The translations under genes and the position numbers were made by a program. A stretch of 49,901 nucleotides of DNA from Nitrospirales bacterium (GTDB lineage Bacteria; Nitrospirota; Nitrospiria; Nitrospirales; UBA8639). The notes beneath the pieces are model-generated. The model was not told the DNA's origin. It ran no database searches and was given only the letters and a program-made list of their open reading frames with translations. Position 1 is the first letter of the stretch. Each line of letters opens with the position of its first letter. Positions 27,006-35,633 of this stretch are shown here, piece by piece. The stretch spans positions 1 through 49,901 of the forward strand of contig BQIU01000024.1 of the NCBI GenBank assembly GCA_021603905.1, given 5' to 3'.

Positions 27006-27338
27006 ATGGAACAATCTCTTCTGATTGACGAACGACAAATTGCTGAAATTGTGATCAATGGAATCAGCCGAGTAGGTGGGGCCGAAATCCCAGCAGACCA
27101 CCAAGCACGTTTATCGACAGTTGGTCCTGGAGCACGGATTTCTGGGGTTGCAGTTCATCGAGTCGAAGGATCATTGAACATTGAGATAGAGCTCACTGCC
27201 ACGCTCAAAAAGAAAGGTTCATTGCCCATCCTGGCGGCACGCGTCAGACGCATGGTTCGACAAGCCATTCAATCCCTCACGACGGAACCAGTAGGACGGG
27301 TGAACATACGAATTACAGATTTTCATATTAAGGATTAA
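27006..27338 (+). CDS. short Asp23-like protein (copy 3, divergent)
   Basis: The protein has 110 residues. It keeps the Asp23 outline: an N-terminal helix (IDERQIAEIVINGISRVGG), a central strand pair (ISGVAVHRVEGSLNIEIELT) and a C-terminal helix-strand (PILAARVRRMVRQAIQSLTT, VGRVNIRITDFHI). The sequence is far from copies 1 and 2 and lacks the GVHVEVGEREV block. An AGGAGG site overlaps the previous stop codon region. It is followed 3 bases later by the AmaP-like gene, so it may be the form that docks on the membrane anchor. Assignment rests on pattern and context. Confidence 0.7.
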   Translation: MEQSLLIDERQIAEIVINGISRVGGAEIPADHQARLSTVGPGARISGVAVHRVEGSLNIEIELTATLKKKGSLPILAARVRRMVRQAIQSLTTEPVGRVNIRITDFHIKD

Positions 27339-27341
27339 CGC

Positions 27342-27926
27342 TTGAATATCTTAAATCGAATTCTGGTGATCATCGGAAGCATTGTTTTTTTAGTGATCAT
27401 CGGAGCTATTTTACTGGTAACCACAGGAATTCTGACACCACAGCAGTTGTTAGTATCCCCATGGGATCTGACCCTCATTGCATTTACTCAGCTGGGATCA
27501 CCATCCTGGTGGAGTGTCATAGCTAGCGGTATCGGTCTAGCAATTTTCAGTGTAGTCCTGTTGTTCTTAGAACTTCGTCCAGGATCATCGAAGGAGTCAA
27601 AGCTGCTAGTAAAAAAAGATGATTTGGGAGAGGTCACCGCGGCAATGACAAGCATTCAAGATCTTGCCAGTCGTGAAACGGGAAACATTGACGGGGTGAT
27701 GGAATCATTCGCCCAAATCAGAGAGTCCCCAGAAGGTCTACAGATAGACTGCCGTCTATCGGTTGATCCCTCTGTGAGTATTTCTGACCTTGGCCGTCAA
27801 GTTCAAGAACGACTTAAGATCTCCATAGAACATTACCTGGGAAGACCTGTCGCTGAAGTGCACGTGACTGCACAAGTCGCTCCATTAGAGAATAAACACA
27901 ACCAGAGGCCTTCCCGTGTTCGATAA
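27342..27926 (+). CDS. amaP: AmaP-like alkaline shock membrane anchor protein
   Basis: The protein has 194 residues with two N-terminal membrane helices (about 6-30 and 58-78) followed by a soluble Asp23-like domain (about 95-185, with LQIDCRLSVDPSVSISDLG, then VAEVHVTAQV). This is the layout of AmaP, which tethers Asp23 to the membrane. The start is a TTG with AAGGA at 7 bases that overlaps the end of the preceding gene; the track of gene spacing (3 bases) supports it. The membrane half of the proposed Asp23 layer is therefore encoded together with three soluble partners. The gene symbol is by family likeness and not by tested function. Confidence 0.75.
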   Translation: MNILNRILVIIGSIVFLVIIGAILLVTTGILTPQQLLVSPWDLTLIAFTQLGSPSWWSVIASGIGLAIFSVVLLFLELRPGSSKESKLLVKKDDLGEVTAAMTSIQDLASRETGNIDGVMESFAQIRESPEGLQIDCRLSVDPSVSISDLGRQVQERLKISIEHYLGRPVAEVHVTAQVAPLENKHNQRPSRVR

Positions 27927-27950
27927 GGTTCAATTGAAGAAGGAGACCAC

Positions 27951-28157
27951 GTGAATTCACTACTTGCAGCGCTTGCAACGCTGACGCATAATATGGGCCC
28001 AATTGTGTCAACAGTATTAGCGGCATTTTTGATCATCATGGGACTACTCATTATTGTCAATCCAGCTCTCCTTGGTTGGATCGTGGGGCTGGTTCTTATC
28101 CTCGCTGGTGTGGCAGTTCTGGCTGGGTGTCTCACCCCGACTGAACGAACCCGCTGA
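27951..28157 (+). CDS. small hydrophobic membrane protein of the Asp23 operon
   Basis: The protein has 68 residues from a GTG start with GAAGAAGGAG a few bases upstream. Two hydrophobic stretches fill most of it (about 16-36 and 41-60: LGWIVGLVLILAGVAVL), with a short polar tail. Asp23 operons of Firmicutes often include a small DUF2273 membrane protein in a similar place; this one matches in size and position but I cannot claim sequence homology. It is 24 bases after the AmaP-like gene. Likely an inner-membrane accessory. Confidence 0.7.
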   Translation: MNSLLAALATLTHNMGPIVSTVLAAFLIIMGLLIIVNPALLGWIVGLVLILAGVAVLAGCLTPTERTR

Positions 28158-28274
28158 ACCCATCTTTTCCTGCTCATCAGTGCACGCTGATTATCTCAGA
28201 AACCCAAGACTTTTCACCTACATCTAGGTAGGTATAGTAAGAGATCACATCGAAACAAATAGGTTGTGCCGTCG

Positions 28275-28385
28275 ATGCTTACTCTCTTGAGTAAATCACT
28301 GGAACTCTACGGTATTCAATCAAGAACGACACCCATGGTCGGTCAAGACAACTATCGCAACATGATCAGGAAGCAAGATGAATAG
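28275..28385 (+). CDS. possible 36-residue peptide
   Basis: A short frame from ATG 28275 (MLTLLSKSLELYGIQSRTTP) ends at a TAG. It has no clear ribosome site and no recognisable similarity. It lies in a 611-base stretch without larger genes. I list it only as a candidate. Confidence 0.15.
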   Translation: MLTLLSKSLELYGIQSRTTPMVGQDNYRNMIRKQDE

Positions 28386-28470
28386 GAATGTGTAATTCCA
28401 ACAACATACACCAAGAACACTCTCACGTTTCTCACTATCTTTTGGGCACAAACATCGATTAAACCACAAC

Positions 28471-28587
28471 ATGGAAATCATTTCATTCATGGCTGGGGTG
28501 TTGATCGGCGTGGCAATTCTCGCATTTGTACTCGACCGTTTTCTGCTATATTTAGGGAAGCGCATAAAAAGAGAGAAAAGAAAATGA
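28471..28587 (+). CDS. possible 38-residue single-span membrane peptide
   Basis: The frame encodes MEIISFMAGVLIGVAILAFV, then a basic tail (GKRIKREKRK). This is a textbook single membrane helix followed by a positively charged end, which random sequence seldom gives. The ribosome site is poor. It sits after the Asp23 operon among envelope genes. Function unknown. Confidence 0.35.
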   Translation: MEIISFMAGVLIGVAILAFVLDRFLLYLGKRIKREKRK

Positions 28588-28768
28588 GTTGGAATCATCC
28601 CCGTCCCTCACAAAACACAGATGAACACCCATTGCCAACCCATGCAGCTCTTTCAATACCGGCTGGCTCGACAAACATGGCAAACACCAGTGGCTACGGA
28701 AAATGACATCTATGACAAAAGTTAGAAATCATGAAAACATTCCGGCACACGGATATCGAAAGGTACCT

Positions 28769-29473
28769 ATGAGAAGAGTTTCACCAATCGCCTGTATTGT
28801 ATTGGCTTTCGGTCTATTGTCAGCCTGTGCATCACCTAATAATCTACCTGAGCCAGATTCTCCCACAATGATTGAACAAATGCTCATGGCGCAAGCGGTT
28901 GATTTCAGCTTAGAACCAAAGAATCCTCCGATCACGATTCCACTCCCACCTGAATCCTCTCTCTGCATCGGTGCCACGGGGTTGAGGGAAAATCAGCAAT
29001 TCATGATTGGCATCATCAGTGGCTGGATGGGAAAACAAGGCTTTACCGTCTTACCAGACTGTGAACAGACCACGTATCGCCTACAAATCATCATCCAGAC
29101 TCTGGGAACCGAACAGTCTGAATCTCTCTTTGGCATGCCAGAGGTTCAGGGGAGTATCCTTCCCTTTGCCCTGCCAGAACTTGCCATTTTTAAAGCTACC
29201 TATCAAACGGGATACACCAGATTCTCTTTTGAATTCTTTGAAAATGCCACTGAGAAATTTTTACGAGCAACGCCGTGGTATCGTGCAAAAACGTACTTCA
29301 ATCAATATACGATTTTGTTCTTTATTGAACATCAGACGACAAACCTCATTGAAGGTCCTATAGAGATAGAGCCGTTTGAACACCAAGAGATCACAGACGA
29401 TACTCAAGAAGTCGAACCGGTCAGCTTACCAAAATCAAAAGGACAAACACAGAAAGATGAGACGTGGGACTAA
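28769..29473 (+). CDS. putative lipoprotein of unknown function
   Basis: The protein has 234 residues from ATG 28769, chosen because GAAAGG lies just upstream and because it places a clean lipoprotein signal at the N-terminus: basic MRR, a hydrophobic core and the lipobox LLSAC with C20 as the lipidated residue. A 22-codon upstream extension from 28703 would bury this signal. The mature part contains GMPEVQGSILPFALPELAIF and WYRAKTYFNQYTILFFIE, with an acidic, probably disordered C-terminus. I do not recognise a family. It lies directly before a large AsmA-like protein and probably works at the outer membrane or periplasm. Confidence 0.75.
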   Translation: MRRVSPIACIVLAFGLLSACASPNNLPEPDSPTMIEQMLMAQAVDFSLEPKNPPITIPLPPESSLCIGATGLRENQQFMIGIISGWMGKQGFTVLPDCEQTTYRLQIIIQTLGTEQSESLFGMPEVQGSILPFALPELAIFKATYQTGYTRFSFEFFENATEKFLRATPWYRAKTYFNQYTILFFIEHQTTNLIEGPIEIEPFEHQEITDDTQEVEPVSLPKSKGQTQKDETWD

Positions 29474-29553
29474 AACCCAATTGATAATGCTCTCACGGCT
29501 CTCTCGATTTCGAATTGAAGCTCAAGAAATATCCCTGTGGACCAAATGGAACA

Positions 29554-32500
29554 ATGAGGCTCGTTAAGTATTTTTGTTTTTTCACCATAATCGTAGCCTT
29601 ACTTTTAGGCGGAGCGTTGAGTCTTCTTATCGGTTTCTCAGATACTGAGCCTCTCAAAGGGTATATCCTGCAAAAAGTTGGGGACGCGATTGGGACGACC
29701 ATCTCAACTGAACACTTAAACATTCAGGCGTTTTCTTCTCCGCAAATTCAGCTATCCAAATTAATGTTCATCGATAAAACGACCGGGAAATCAGTATTTC
29801 AATTAGAAAGTGGGGCATGCAATCTCGAGCTTCCACTCTTAATGATGGGACAAGTCGTCATCAAGCAATGCACGCTCAATGAACCAACAATCACCGTACG
29901 ACAACAGCAAGACGGGTCATGGCAGTGGCTGATCATACCTGATGACGAAGAAAGTGACGGAACATCGATCATACAATTCGCGGGACTCAAGGAACTTGGG
30001 ATACACAATGGGACCATCACCATCACAAACGAATCACGTCCAATGGAGTCTCAATCCATCACGCTCTCCAGCCTAGAGTCCACGATAACGGCAGAATCAG
30101 ATTTCAGGAAGATGAATTTTCGGATGTCCGCAACCCCTTCGAATAAACAAGACTCTTCAGAGATCTCTGTGGAGGGTCAAATACAAGGAAACTTTTCTGG
30201 CACGTCTATTGATTCAAAGACGCATACACCGACTAGCGCCATTCGACACGTGACGACAAAGGTGAACTTCCGCAACATTGACATGCGCCCTCTGCTGAAG
30301 TTCGTCAACCCAGCGTTAGTCATCTCAACACCACAACTCATCGGCAATCTTGACACAACTCTCTCACTCTTTTCTGACAAAACCGGCTATACACTCATCG
30401 CCAAAGACGTCTCTGTCCGCATACAGGAATTTCATATCCTTGGGAAAATGAGCGTCACTGGTGTATCAAGTGATCAACCGGCATTTTTCTTGACAGGCGA
30501 AGTGTTACCCTATTCAATTGAACAACTGACCCAGCTCATTCCGCATACATGGATACCAACTGACATCCAATCTCTCCTGCAACAACATACCATTCGAGGA
30601 AATTTTGACATCCCCCAAGTTACGATTGCCGGCCCACTCGACCTGAAGGAGAAACCATCGATACTCGGAAGTCTTCGCATCACTCAAGGTTTCATTAAAT
30701 CTCATTCAAACTTTCCGCCACTCCACCATATCCAAACCTCGCTCACGTTGGCACACGATCATCTCACCATCAACGGTTTTTCAGCTAAATATGAAAATTC
30801 GCACATTGAGAAAGCCAACGGACTTCTCGACCTTCAACACGTTGACCCCTGGCTTACATTAACCGTAAACGGAGACCTCCAGGCAAACGATGCCTTAAAG
30901 ACCGCTCAACAAGTTGATGCGCTGAAACAAGACTCACCTATATGGCTAGAGACAGAACACGTAGAGGGGCATGCTCTTATCGGCTTGAAAATTGAAGGAC
31001 CACTAAGCGGGCCCGGGCAACTGCAGGTCCAACAAGGAGAGGTCGTCATAGAAAATTTTGGTTTTCAGCTTCCCACACAACCTTTCCCTATACGTGCCAT
31101 GACAGGACAGGTACGTTTTAACCAAGATCATCTCACTATTAACGAATTATCTGCTGAATACGGATCATCCAATATCGAGCAGGCTCATGGACGGATTGAA
31201 CTTCGAAAGCGTGGCCCCTGGCTCGCCTTAACGACAAATGGCAATCTACATGCAGAAGATATCCTCACAACCGCTCGCCATTTTGCTGCAGACCAAGAAA
31301 CACCTCCCGCATGGCTTAATATACAAAACGTCCAGGGAGACGCCGCCATCGCACTCGAGATTGAAGGGCCATTACAGGATCCCAAACAACTCACAATTCA
31401 CCAAGGCGAGCTGAGAGTACAGAATCTCGGAGTACAACTCACTTCGTCTCCCCTCCCCTTACAGGGTTTCTCCGGCCACGTAAACTTTGATCAAGAACAT
31501 GTCATCATCCATGGCATGAAAGGGAAGGTCGGGAAGAGTCATACAATCCTGAAGGGACGCGCCTCCTTTGGACAACGAGACACCCTACAAGACATCACAC
31601 TGCAAAGTCAGGTTGAGTTATCTGACCTACAACTCCTATTTCCCGAGCTCCAGCAAGCCAAGCAACTATCAGGTGGTCCGCTGGAAATGGCCGTGAACAT
31701 TTCGGGTTCAACCAGTCAGCCAGACATCCACACAGAACTTGACCTTTCCTCAATCAATGTGTCGTACCCTCACGTGTTACAGAAACCTTCTGGTATTTCA
31801 ACACGGCTAACATTCGATGGCACGCTCACTCCAAATTACAAATTGAACATCCGCCAATCTAGACTGGAAATTCCACCCTTTCACCTGGATATGAAAGGCG
31901 AAGTCTCTCTTGATGATCAACAAATGATGAACCTGACATTCACAACTGGGACCGAAGACGAGTCAATTTTCCCCAAAGGTATTATCGTTGGGGGCAAACA
32001 ATTAGATCTACGACGACTCGAAGCCAATGTGAGTCTTCAGGGATCAGGGAATAATTGGCCCGACTGGAAGACAAACGGAATCATTGACATCAACAAGTCC
32101 AGTTCTATTGCCACTCAGACATCGAACGACACTCATCAAACAGCCAGAGTACAATGGACGCAGGAAAATCATGCCGCCACGTTAGGTATCCGCGCTCAAG
32201 ACATTCCCATTGAGTCCATCATTCCCGAAAACCCAAAACTCAGTGGCAATCTGTCTACGAATATGTCCTTCGAAGCGGAATTAGATGACACTCAGGTTCG
32301 TAAAACATCAGTAACCGGTAAGGGTGAATTTCAAATTCACAATGGTCACATTGTCCAATCGCCTGTGATCACCAGCATCTTAAGCCTTCTCAATATTCCC
32401 AATTTACTCATGGGCAAAGTCAACCTCAACCAACAAGGCATTCCGTTTAACTCCTTGACTGGGACCTTTTCCTTCGACCATGGGCTGATGACCTCCAATG

Positions 32501-32859
32501 ATCTATTATTAAATAGTCCTGTCATTAAAATGACCGCAGCGGGAACATATGAAATGCCAACGGATCAGCTCGACTTCATTTTCGCGGTCAGTCCGTTTGG
32601 TGAATATTCCAACCTCCTGAAAAACATCCCATTGTTTGGCCGACTCCTCAAAGGGGAACGAAAAGGATTAGCCACCGCCCTCTTCGAAGCCAAAGGAACT
32701 CGTCAAGATCCTAAAGTTCGATATCTCCCTCTGGAGTCCTTTACTGGTGGATTACAAGGTGTGGCTCAGTTTGCCATCGATGTTTTAAAAAATACCGTCA
32801 CACTCCCCAAGGACCTCATAATGGAACCAAAAGAAGAAAACGGTTCTGCAGAAAAGTAG
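29554..32859 (+). CDS. large AsmA-like envelope protein
   Basis: The protein has about 1101 residues from ATG 29554 (a TTG at 29515 is the alternative). One N-terminal membrane helix (about 5-27, FCFFTIIVALLLGGALSLLI) is followed by a long beta-rich periplasmic region. AsmA-type marks include repeated LQGxxGQVxFxxDHLTI-like units and the closing region YEMPTDQLDFIFAVSPFGEY, with IPLFGRLLKGERKGLATALF near the end. Residues about 390-512 and 513-636 are a tandem duplication (WLTLTVNGDLQA / WLALTTNGNLHA; GLKIEGPL / ALEIEGPL). AsmA-like proteins such as TamB and YhdP span the periplasm and are linked to phospholipid transport to the outer membrane. That role is inferred here from architecture. 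Confidence 0.8.
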   Translation: MRLVKYFCFFTIIVALLLGGALSLLIGFSDTEPLKGYILQKVGDAIGTTISTEHLNIQAFSSPQIQLSKLMFIDKTTGKSVFQLESGACNLELPLLMMGQVVIKQCTLNEPTITVRQQQDGSWQWLIIPDDEESDGTSIIQFAGLKELGIHNGTITITNESRPMESQSITLSSLESTITAESDFRKMNFRMSATPSNKQDSSEISVEGQIQGNFSGTSIDSKTHTPTSAIRHVTTKVNFRNIDMRPLLKFVNPALVISTPQLIGNLDTTLSLFSDKTGYTLIAKDVSVRIQEFHILGKMSVTGVSSDQPAFFLTGEVLPYSIEQLTQLIPHTWIPTDIQSLLQQHTIRGNFDIPQVTIAGPLDLKEKPSILGSLRITQGFIKSHSNFPPLHHIQTSLTLAHDHLTINGFSAKYENSHIEKANGLLDLQHVDPWLTLTVNGDLQANDALKTAQQVDALKQDSPIWLETEHVEGHALIGLKIEGPLSGPGQLQVQQGEVVIENFGFQLPTQPFPIRAMTGQVRFNQDHLTINELSAEYGSSNIEQAHGRIELRKRGPWLALTTNGNLHAEDILTTARHFAADQETPPAWLNIQNVQGDAAIALEIEGPLQDPKQLTIHQGELRVQNLGVQLTSSPLPLQGFSGHVNFDQEHVIIHGMKGKVGKSHTILKGRASFGQRDTLQDITLQSQVELSDLQLLFPELQQAKQLSGGPLEMAVNISGSTSQPDIHTELDLSSINVSYPHVLQKPSGISTRLTFDGTLTPNYKLNIRQSRLEIPPFHLDMKGEVSLDDQQMMNLTFTTGTEDESIFPKGIIVGGKQLDLRRLEANVSLQGSGNNWPDWKTNGIIDINKSSSIATQTSNDTHQTARVQWTQENHAATLGIRAQDIPIESIIPENPKLSGNLSTNMSFEAELDDTQVRKTSVTGKGEFQIHNGHIVQSPVITSILSLLNIPNLLMGKVNLNQQGIPFNSLTGTFSFDHGLMTSNDLLLNSPVIKMTAAGTYEMPTDQLDFIFAVSPFGEYSNLLKNIPLFGRLLKGERKGLATALFEAKGTRQDPKVRYLPLESFTGGLQGVAQFAIDVLKNTVTLPKDLIMEPKEENGSAEK
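30721..31460 (+). repeat. tandem internal duplication in the AsmA-like gene
   Basis: Two coding blocks of about 370 bases each encode matching segments: DHLTINGFSAKYENSHIE versus DHLTINELSAEYGSSNIE, and QLQVQQGEVVIENFGFQL versus QLTIHQGELRVQNLGVQL. The nucleotide copies have diverged, so the duplication is old. Confidence 0.7.
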
Positions 32860-32931
32860 AAAATTCAAGACAGATGAAAATGGCAACTATAGCGGACACC
32901 ATGAAATGAAAACCGAAAGAAAGGCGCGGCA

Positions 32932-33816
32932 ATGATGAATGACTGGGACTTGTGGACGATGGCGCACAATATGCTCCAATACCAACTGTTTTCTGTTAAT
33001 CAGACTCCAGTGACCGTCTCTTCTCTTATGGTGTTTCTTTTCTTCATGTGTGGATTATTTATTCTCAATCGATTTTTTCGCCACTTCATCGCGAATCGCC
33101 TCCTGCAACGAATCAACCTTCCTGCCAGCACAAAATATACGATGACCCGCATTGCACAATATTTGCTGTGGGTGCTAGGAGCCATTATCGCTTTTCAGCT
33201 CATCGGCATTGACCTCAGTGGACTTGCGGTCATCTTTGGATTTTTATCGGTAGGAATTGGGTTTGGATTGCAGAATCTGACCTCAAACTTTATCTCTGGC
33301 ATCATCCTATTATTTGAACAGCACATACAAGTTGGCGATCGCGTGACTGTCGCCGACACCGAGGGTGATGTCGTGGAAATTAATATTCGGTCAACCACTA
33401 TCCGCTCACTGAACAATATCGCCATTGTCGTTCCCAATTCCGAATTCATTTCTTCGACCGTCGTGAATTGGTCTCATGGAGACCCCAAAACACGGCTGGA
33501 GATTGATGTCGGCGTATCATATGGTTCAGAACTCGACACGGTCGTTTCCTCTCTATTGGAAGCCGCAAAAGAACATCCTGAAGTCTTAGCAAACCCAGAA
33601 CCCAAGGCCTGGCTCATGGGATTTGGTGATTCAGCATGGAACATGCGCCTCTTGGCGTGGGTCGGAGATCCTCAAGGTCGACGTCAAATTCACTCTGACA
33701 TCAACTGCGCCATTGTAAAAAAATTTCGTGAAAACGGAGTCGAAATACCATTTCCACAACGGGACTTACACGTACGATCGCCCATTCCGTTGCCACTCAT
33801 GACAACGCCCTCTTAA
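32932..33816 (+). CDS. MscS-family mechanosensitive channel
   Basis: This 294-residue inner-membrane channel opens under membrane tension. Three helices lie near 28-48, 68-90 and 95-130; the pore helix region reads SVGIGFGLQNLTSNFISGII. The beta domain follows with VGDRVTVADTEGDVVEINIR, STTIRSLNNIAIVVPNSEFI and VVNWSHGDP, and the alpha/beta C-terminal domain ends EIPFPQRDLHVR. Length is that of compact MscS proteins. It is 72 bases after the AsmA-like gene. The IS-cut remnant at 1388-1633 is a close paralogue of its C-terminus. Confidence 0.95.
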   Translation: MMNDWDLWTMAHNMLQYQLFSVNQTPVTVSSLMVFLFFMCGLFILNRFFRHFIANRLLQRINLPASTKYTMTRIAQYLLWVLGAIIAFQLIGIDLSGLAVIFGFLSVGIGFGLQNLTSNFISGIILLFEQHIQVGDRVTVADTEGDVVEINIRSTTIRSLNNIAIVVPNSEFISSTVVNWSHGDPKTRLEIDVGVSYGSELDTVVSSLLEAAKEHPEVLANPEPKAWLMGFGDSAWNMRLLAWVGDPQGRRQIHSDINCAIVKKFRENGVEIPFPQRDLHVRSPIPLPLMTTPS

Positions 33817-33931
33817 GCCAAAGGACCATACAGGCTTTGCCGATTCGAGGCCTCCGTCTTCGTAGTCCCATTCGACCTATAACTGGGATGTCATCATTAT
33901 GATTGATTTTACTCATCCAGGAGGTGCTCTT

Positions 33932-34768
33932 GTGGATATTACAATTTTGACCGCGTCATTAGAGGAATCACTGAAGACAAGCCTTACGCTCTTTATGACT
34001 TTTCTCCCAAAAACAATCGGAGCAGTCCTGCTCTTGGGAGTCGGTGTCATTTTAGGAAAACTCGTTGAAACCGGAATCGTCCGTCTCTTGGGATTTGTTG
34101 GTGTAGACCGATTACTCAGTGGAACAGGGATGCTTTCACTTCTTCAGAAAGCTGGAAGTAAGAGGACTCTAGCCCAAATTGTCGGGTCCCTGGCTTTTTG
34201 GGTCATCTTTCTTCTATTCCTCATTTCGGCTACTGAAACCCTACAATTAGCTCCCTTGTCTCAAGCCCTCACGGGTCTGGCGTACTATCTTCACAAGATC
34301 GGATTGGCCACGCTCATTCTCATCTTGGGACTACTTGCCGCAAACTTTGTTCGAGGGCTTATCGCTTTAGCCTGCGATTCCTCGGGAATTCGACAAGGCA
34401 CGGTCATCTCACAAACAGTCTATGTGGCTGCAACACTTCTAGTCGTTGTGACGGCTATTAATGAGTTGGGAATTGATACGTCTCTCTTGAATCAAATTAT
34501 TGTGTTAATTGCTGCCGGGCTCATTGCTGGTGCAGCGTTATCGTTTGGGTTTGGATCACGATCGGCGGTGGGGAATCTCATTGCTGCCCACTATATTCAG
34601 CCAATCATCCGAATTGGAGAACAAATTCAGGTAGGGCCACATTACGGTACCGTCACTTCAGTAACACCGATGGTTGTGGTTCTAGAAACAGAACGTGGCC
34701 GTGTGGTCGTGCCTGCAGCGCAATTCACCGAAGTCGCCAGTATCATTTCTCCAGCAGTCGGGTCGTAA
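33932..34768 (+). CDS. CmpX-like conserved TM-helix channel family protein
   Basis: The protein has 278 residues from GTG 33932, selected because a near-perfect AGGAGGTG (33919-33926) lies 5 bases upstream. The ATG at 33899 (289 residues) has no site. It has about five hydrophobic segments and the conserved glycine-rich helix AAGLIAGAALSFGFGSRSAV, then a small beta tail (RIGEQIQVGPHYGTVTSVTP). The same layout is seen in the sigma-linked protein at 18195-19049, but the two are distant. It lies between mscS and a MgtE-like pair, separated from the latter by one base. Tension or ion homeostasis is inferred. Confidence 0.8.
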   Translation: MDITILTASLEESLKTSLTLFMTFLPKTIGAVLLLGVGVILGKLVETGIVRLLGFVGVDRLLSGTGMLSLLQKAGSKRTLAQIVGSLAFWVIFLLFLISATETLQLAPLSQALTGLAYYLHKIGLATLILILGLLAANFVRGLIALACDSSGIRQGTVISQTVYVAATLLVVVTAINELGIDTSLLNQIIVLIAAGLIAGAALSFGFGSRSAVGNLIAAHYIQPIIRIGEQIQVGPHYGTVTSVTPMVVVLETERGRVVVPAAQFTEVASIISPAVGS

Positions 34769-34769
34769 C

Positions 34770-35633
34770 ATGGGACTGCAAAATGACCTGATACACACAT
34801 ATATCCAGAGACATCCAAAGGACGCGGCTCGTCATCTCGAGTCTCTTTCATATCCCGTGGTCATTGACACCCTGAAGAATTTGGAGAGTGAGACTATCGC
34901 ATCAGTGCTTGAATATTATTTGCCAGTGCCCATGGCGGAAGTATTGAAGCATTTTCCACCAGATCTGAGTGCCAAGGTCATCAGTCATTTATCCACTACC
35001 ACTGCACGAGCCGTTCTTCGGCAATTCGACACATCAACCCAATCTACTCTCTTGTCAAATCTTGACCCTGCAATCGCTCCATATTTGCGGCGGACATTGA
35101 CCCATCCAGATTATACGGCAGGGAGCCTCGCCGATCCACGTGTCCTGACGCTTTCACCGGATATGACCGTCGCTCACGCGCTGAACCACATTGGCCAAGA
35201 ATCCCGTCAAGCGATCTATTATTTGTATATCATTGATCACCATACAATATTGCACGGAGTCATTCTAATGAAAGAATTGCTCGCCGCGCATGCAGAGACC
35301 ACTCTTGCATCGATCATGAATCAAAACGTGAAAATGGTACCAGCATCTGCGAATGCGCAGGATCTTCTTTCTCATCCAGCGTGGCAGATATACGATAGTC
35401 TTCCTGTTGTTGAGCAAGGGAAAGCGTTTATCGGCGTCTTACGCTATCGTACGCTCAAAAAATTCCTGGAAGCACACACCAACACACGAGATCCAGAATT
35501 TCTTTCTGATGCGCTCCTTCAACTTTGGGAAGCCTATTCACTCTCTGGTATTGGGTTGATGACGACACTTGGAGAGGTGCTCAACGCGACACGTGATCAA
35601 AAAATCTCCCGAGAACAGGAGGAGACAAAATGA
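34770..35633 (+). CDS. soluble MgtE-N/CBS domain protein
   Basis: The protein has 287 residues with no membrane span. It resembles the cytosolic sensor half of MgtE: a helical superhelix domain (about 15-130, DAARHLESLSYPVVIDTLKN, ASVLEYYLPVPMAEVLKHFP) and a CBS pair (about 130-265, DPRVLTLSPDMTVAHALNHI, YYLYIIDHHTILHGVILMKE). ATG 34770 begins one base after the preceding stop; the longer frame from 34695 overlaps that gene and lacks support. Its stop overlaps the start of the true mgtE by four bases (ATGA). In MgtE these domains bind Mg2+ and lock the pore, so this may be a separate regulatory subunit or Mg2+/nucleotide sensor. That is inference. Confidence 0.8.
   Translation: MGLQNDLIHTYIQRHPKDAARHLESLSYPVVIDTLKNLESETIASVLEYYLPVPMAEVLKHFPPDLSAKVISHLSTTTARAVLRQFDTSTQSTLLSNLDPAIAPYLRRTLTHPDYTAGSLADPRVLTLSPDMTVAHALNHIGQESRQAIYYLYIIDHHTILHGVILMKELLAAHAETTLASIMNQNVKMVPASANAQDLLSHPAWQIYDSLPVVEQGKAFIGVLRYRTLKKFLEAHTNTRDPEFLSDALLQLWEAYSLSGIGLMTTLGEVLNATRDQKISREQEETK

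Noticed and set aside
28320..28598. 92-codon minus-strand frame
   Set aside because: It is antisense to the small plus-strand membrane peptide frame and has no start signal; all neighbours run on the plus strand.
34695..34769. Longer start for the MgtE-N/CBS protein
   Set aside because: It would overlap the preceding channel gene by about 75 bases and the added residues are unlike the family.
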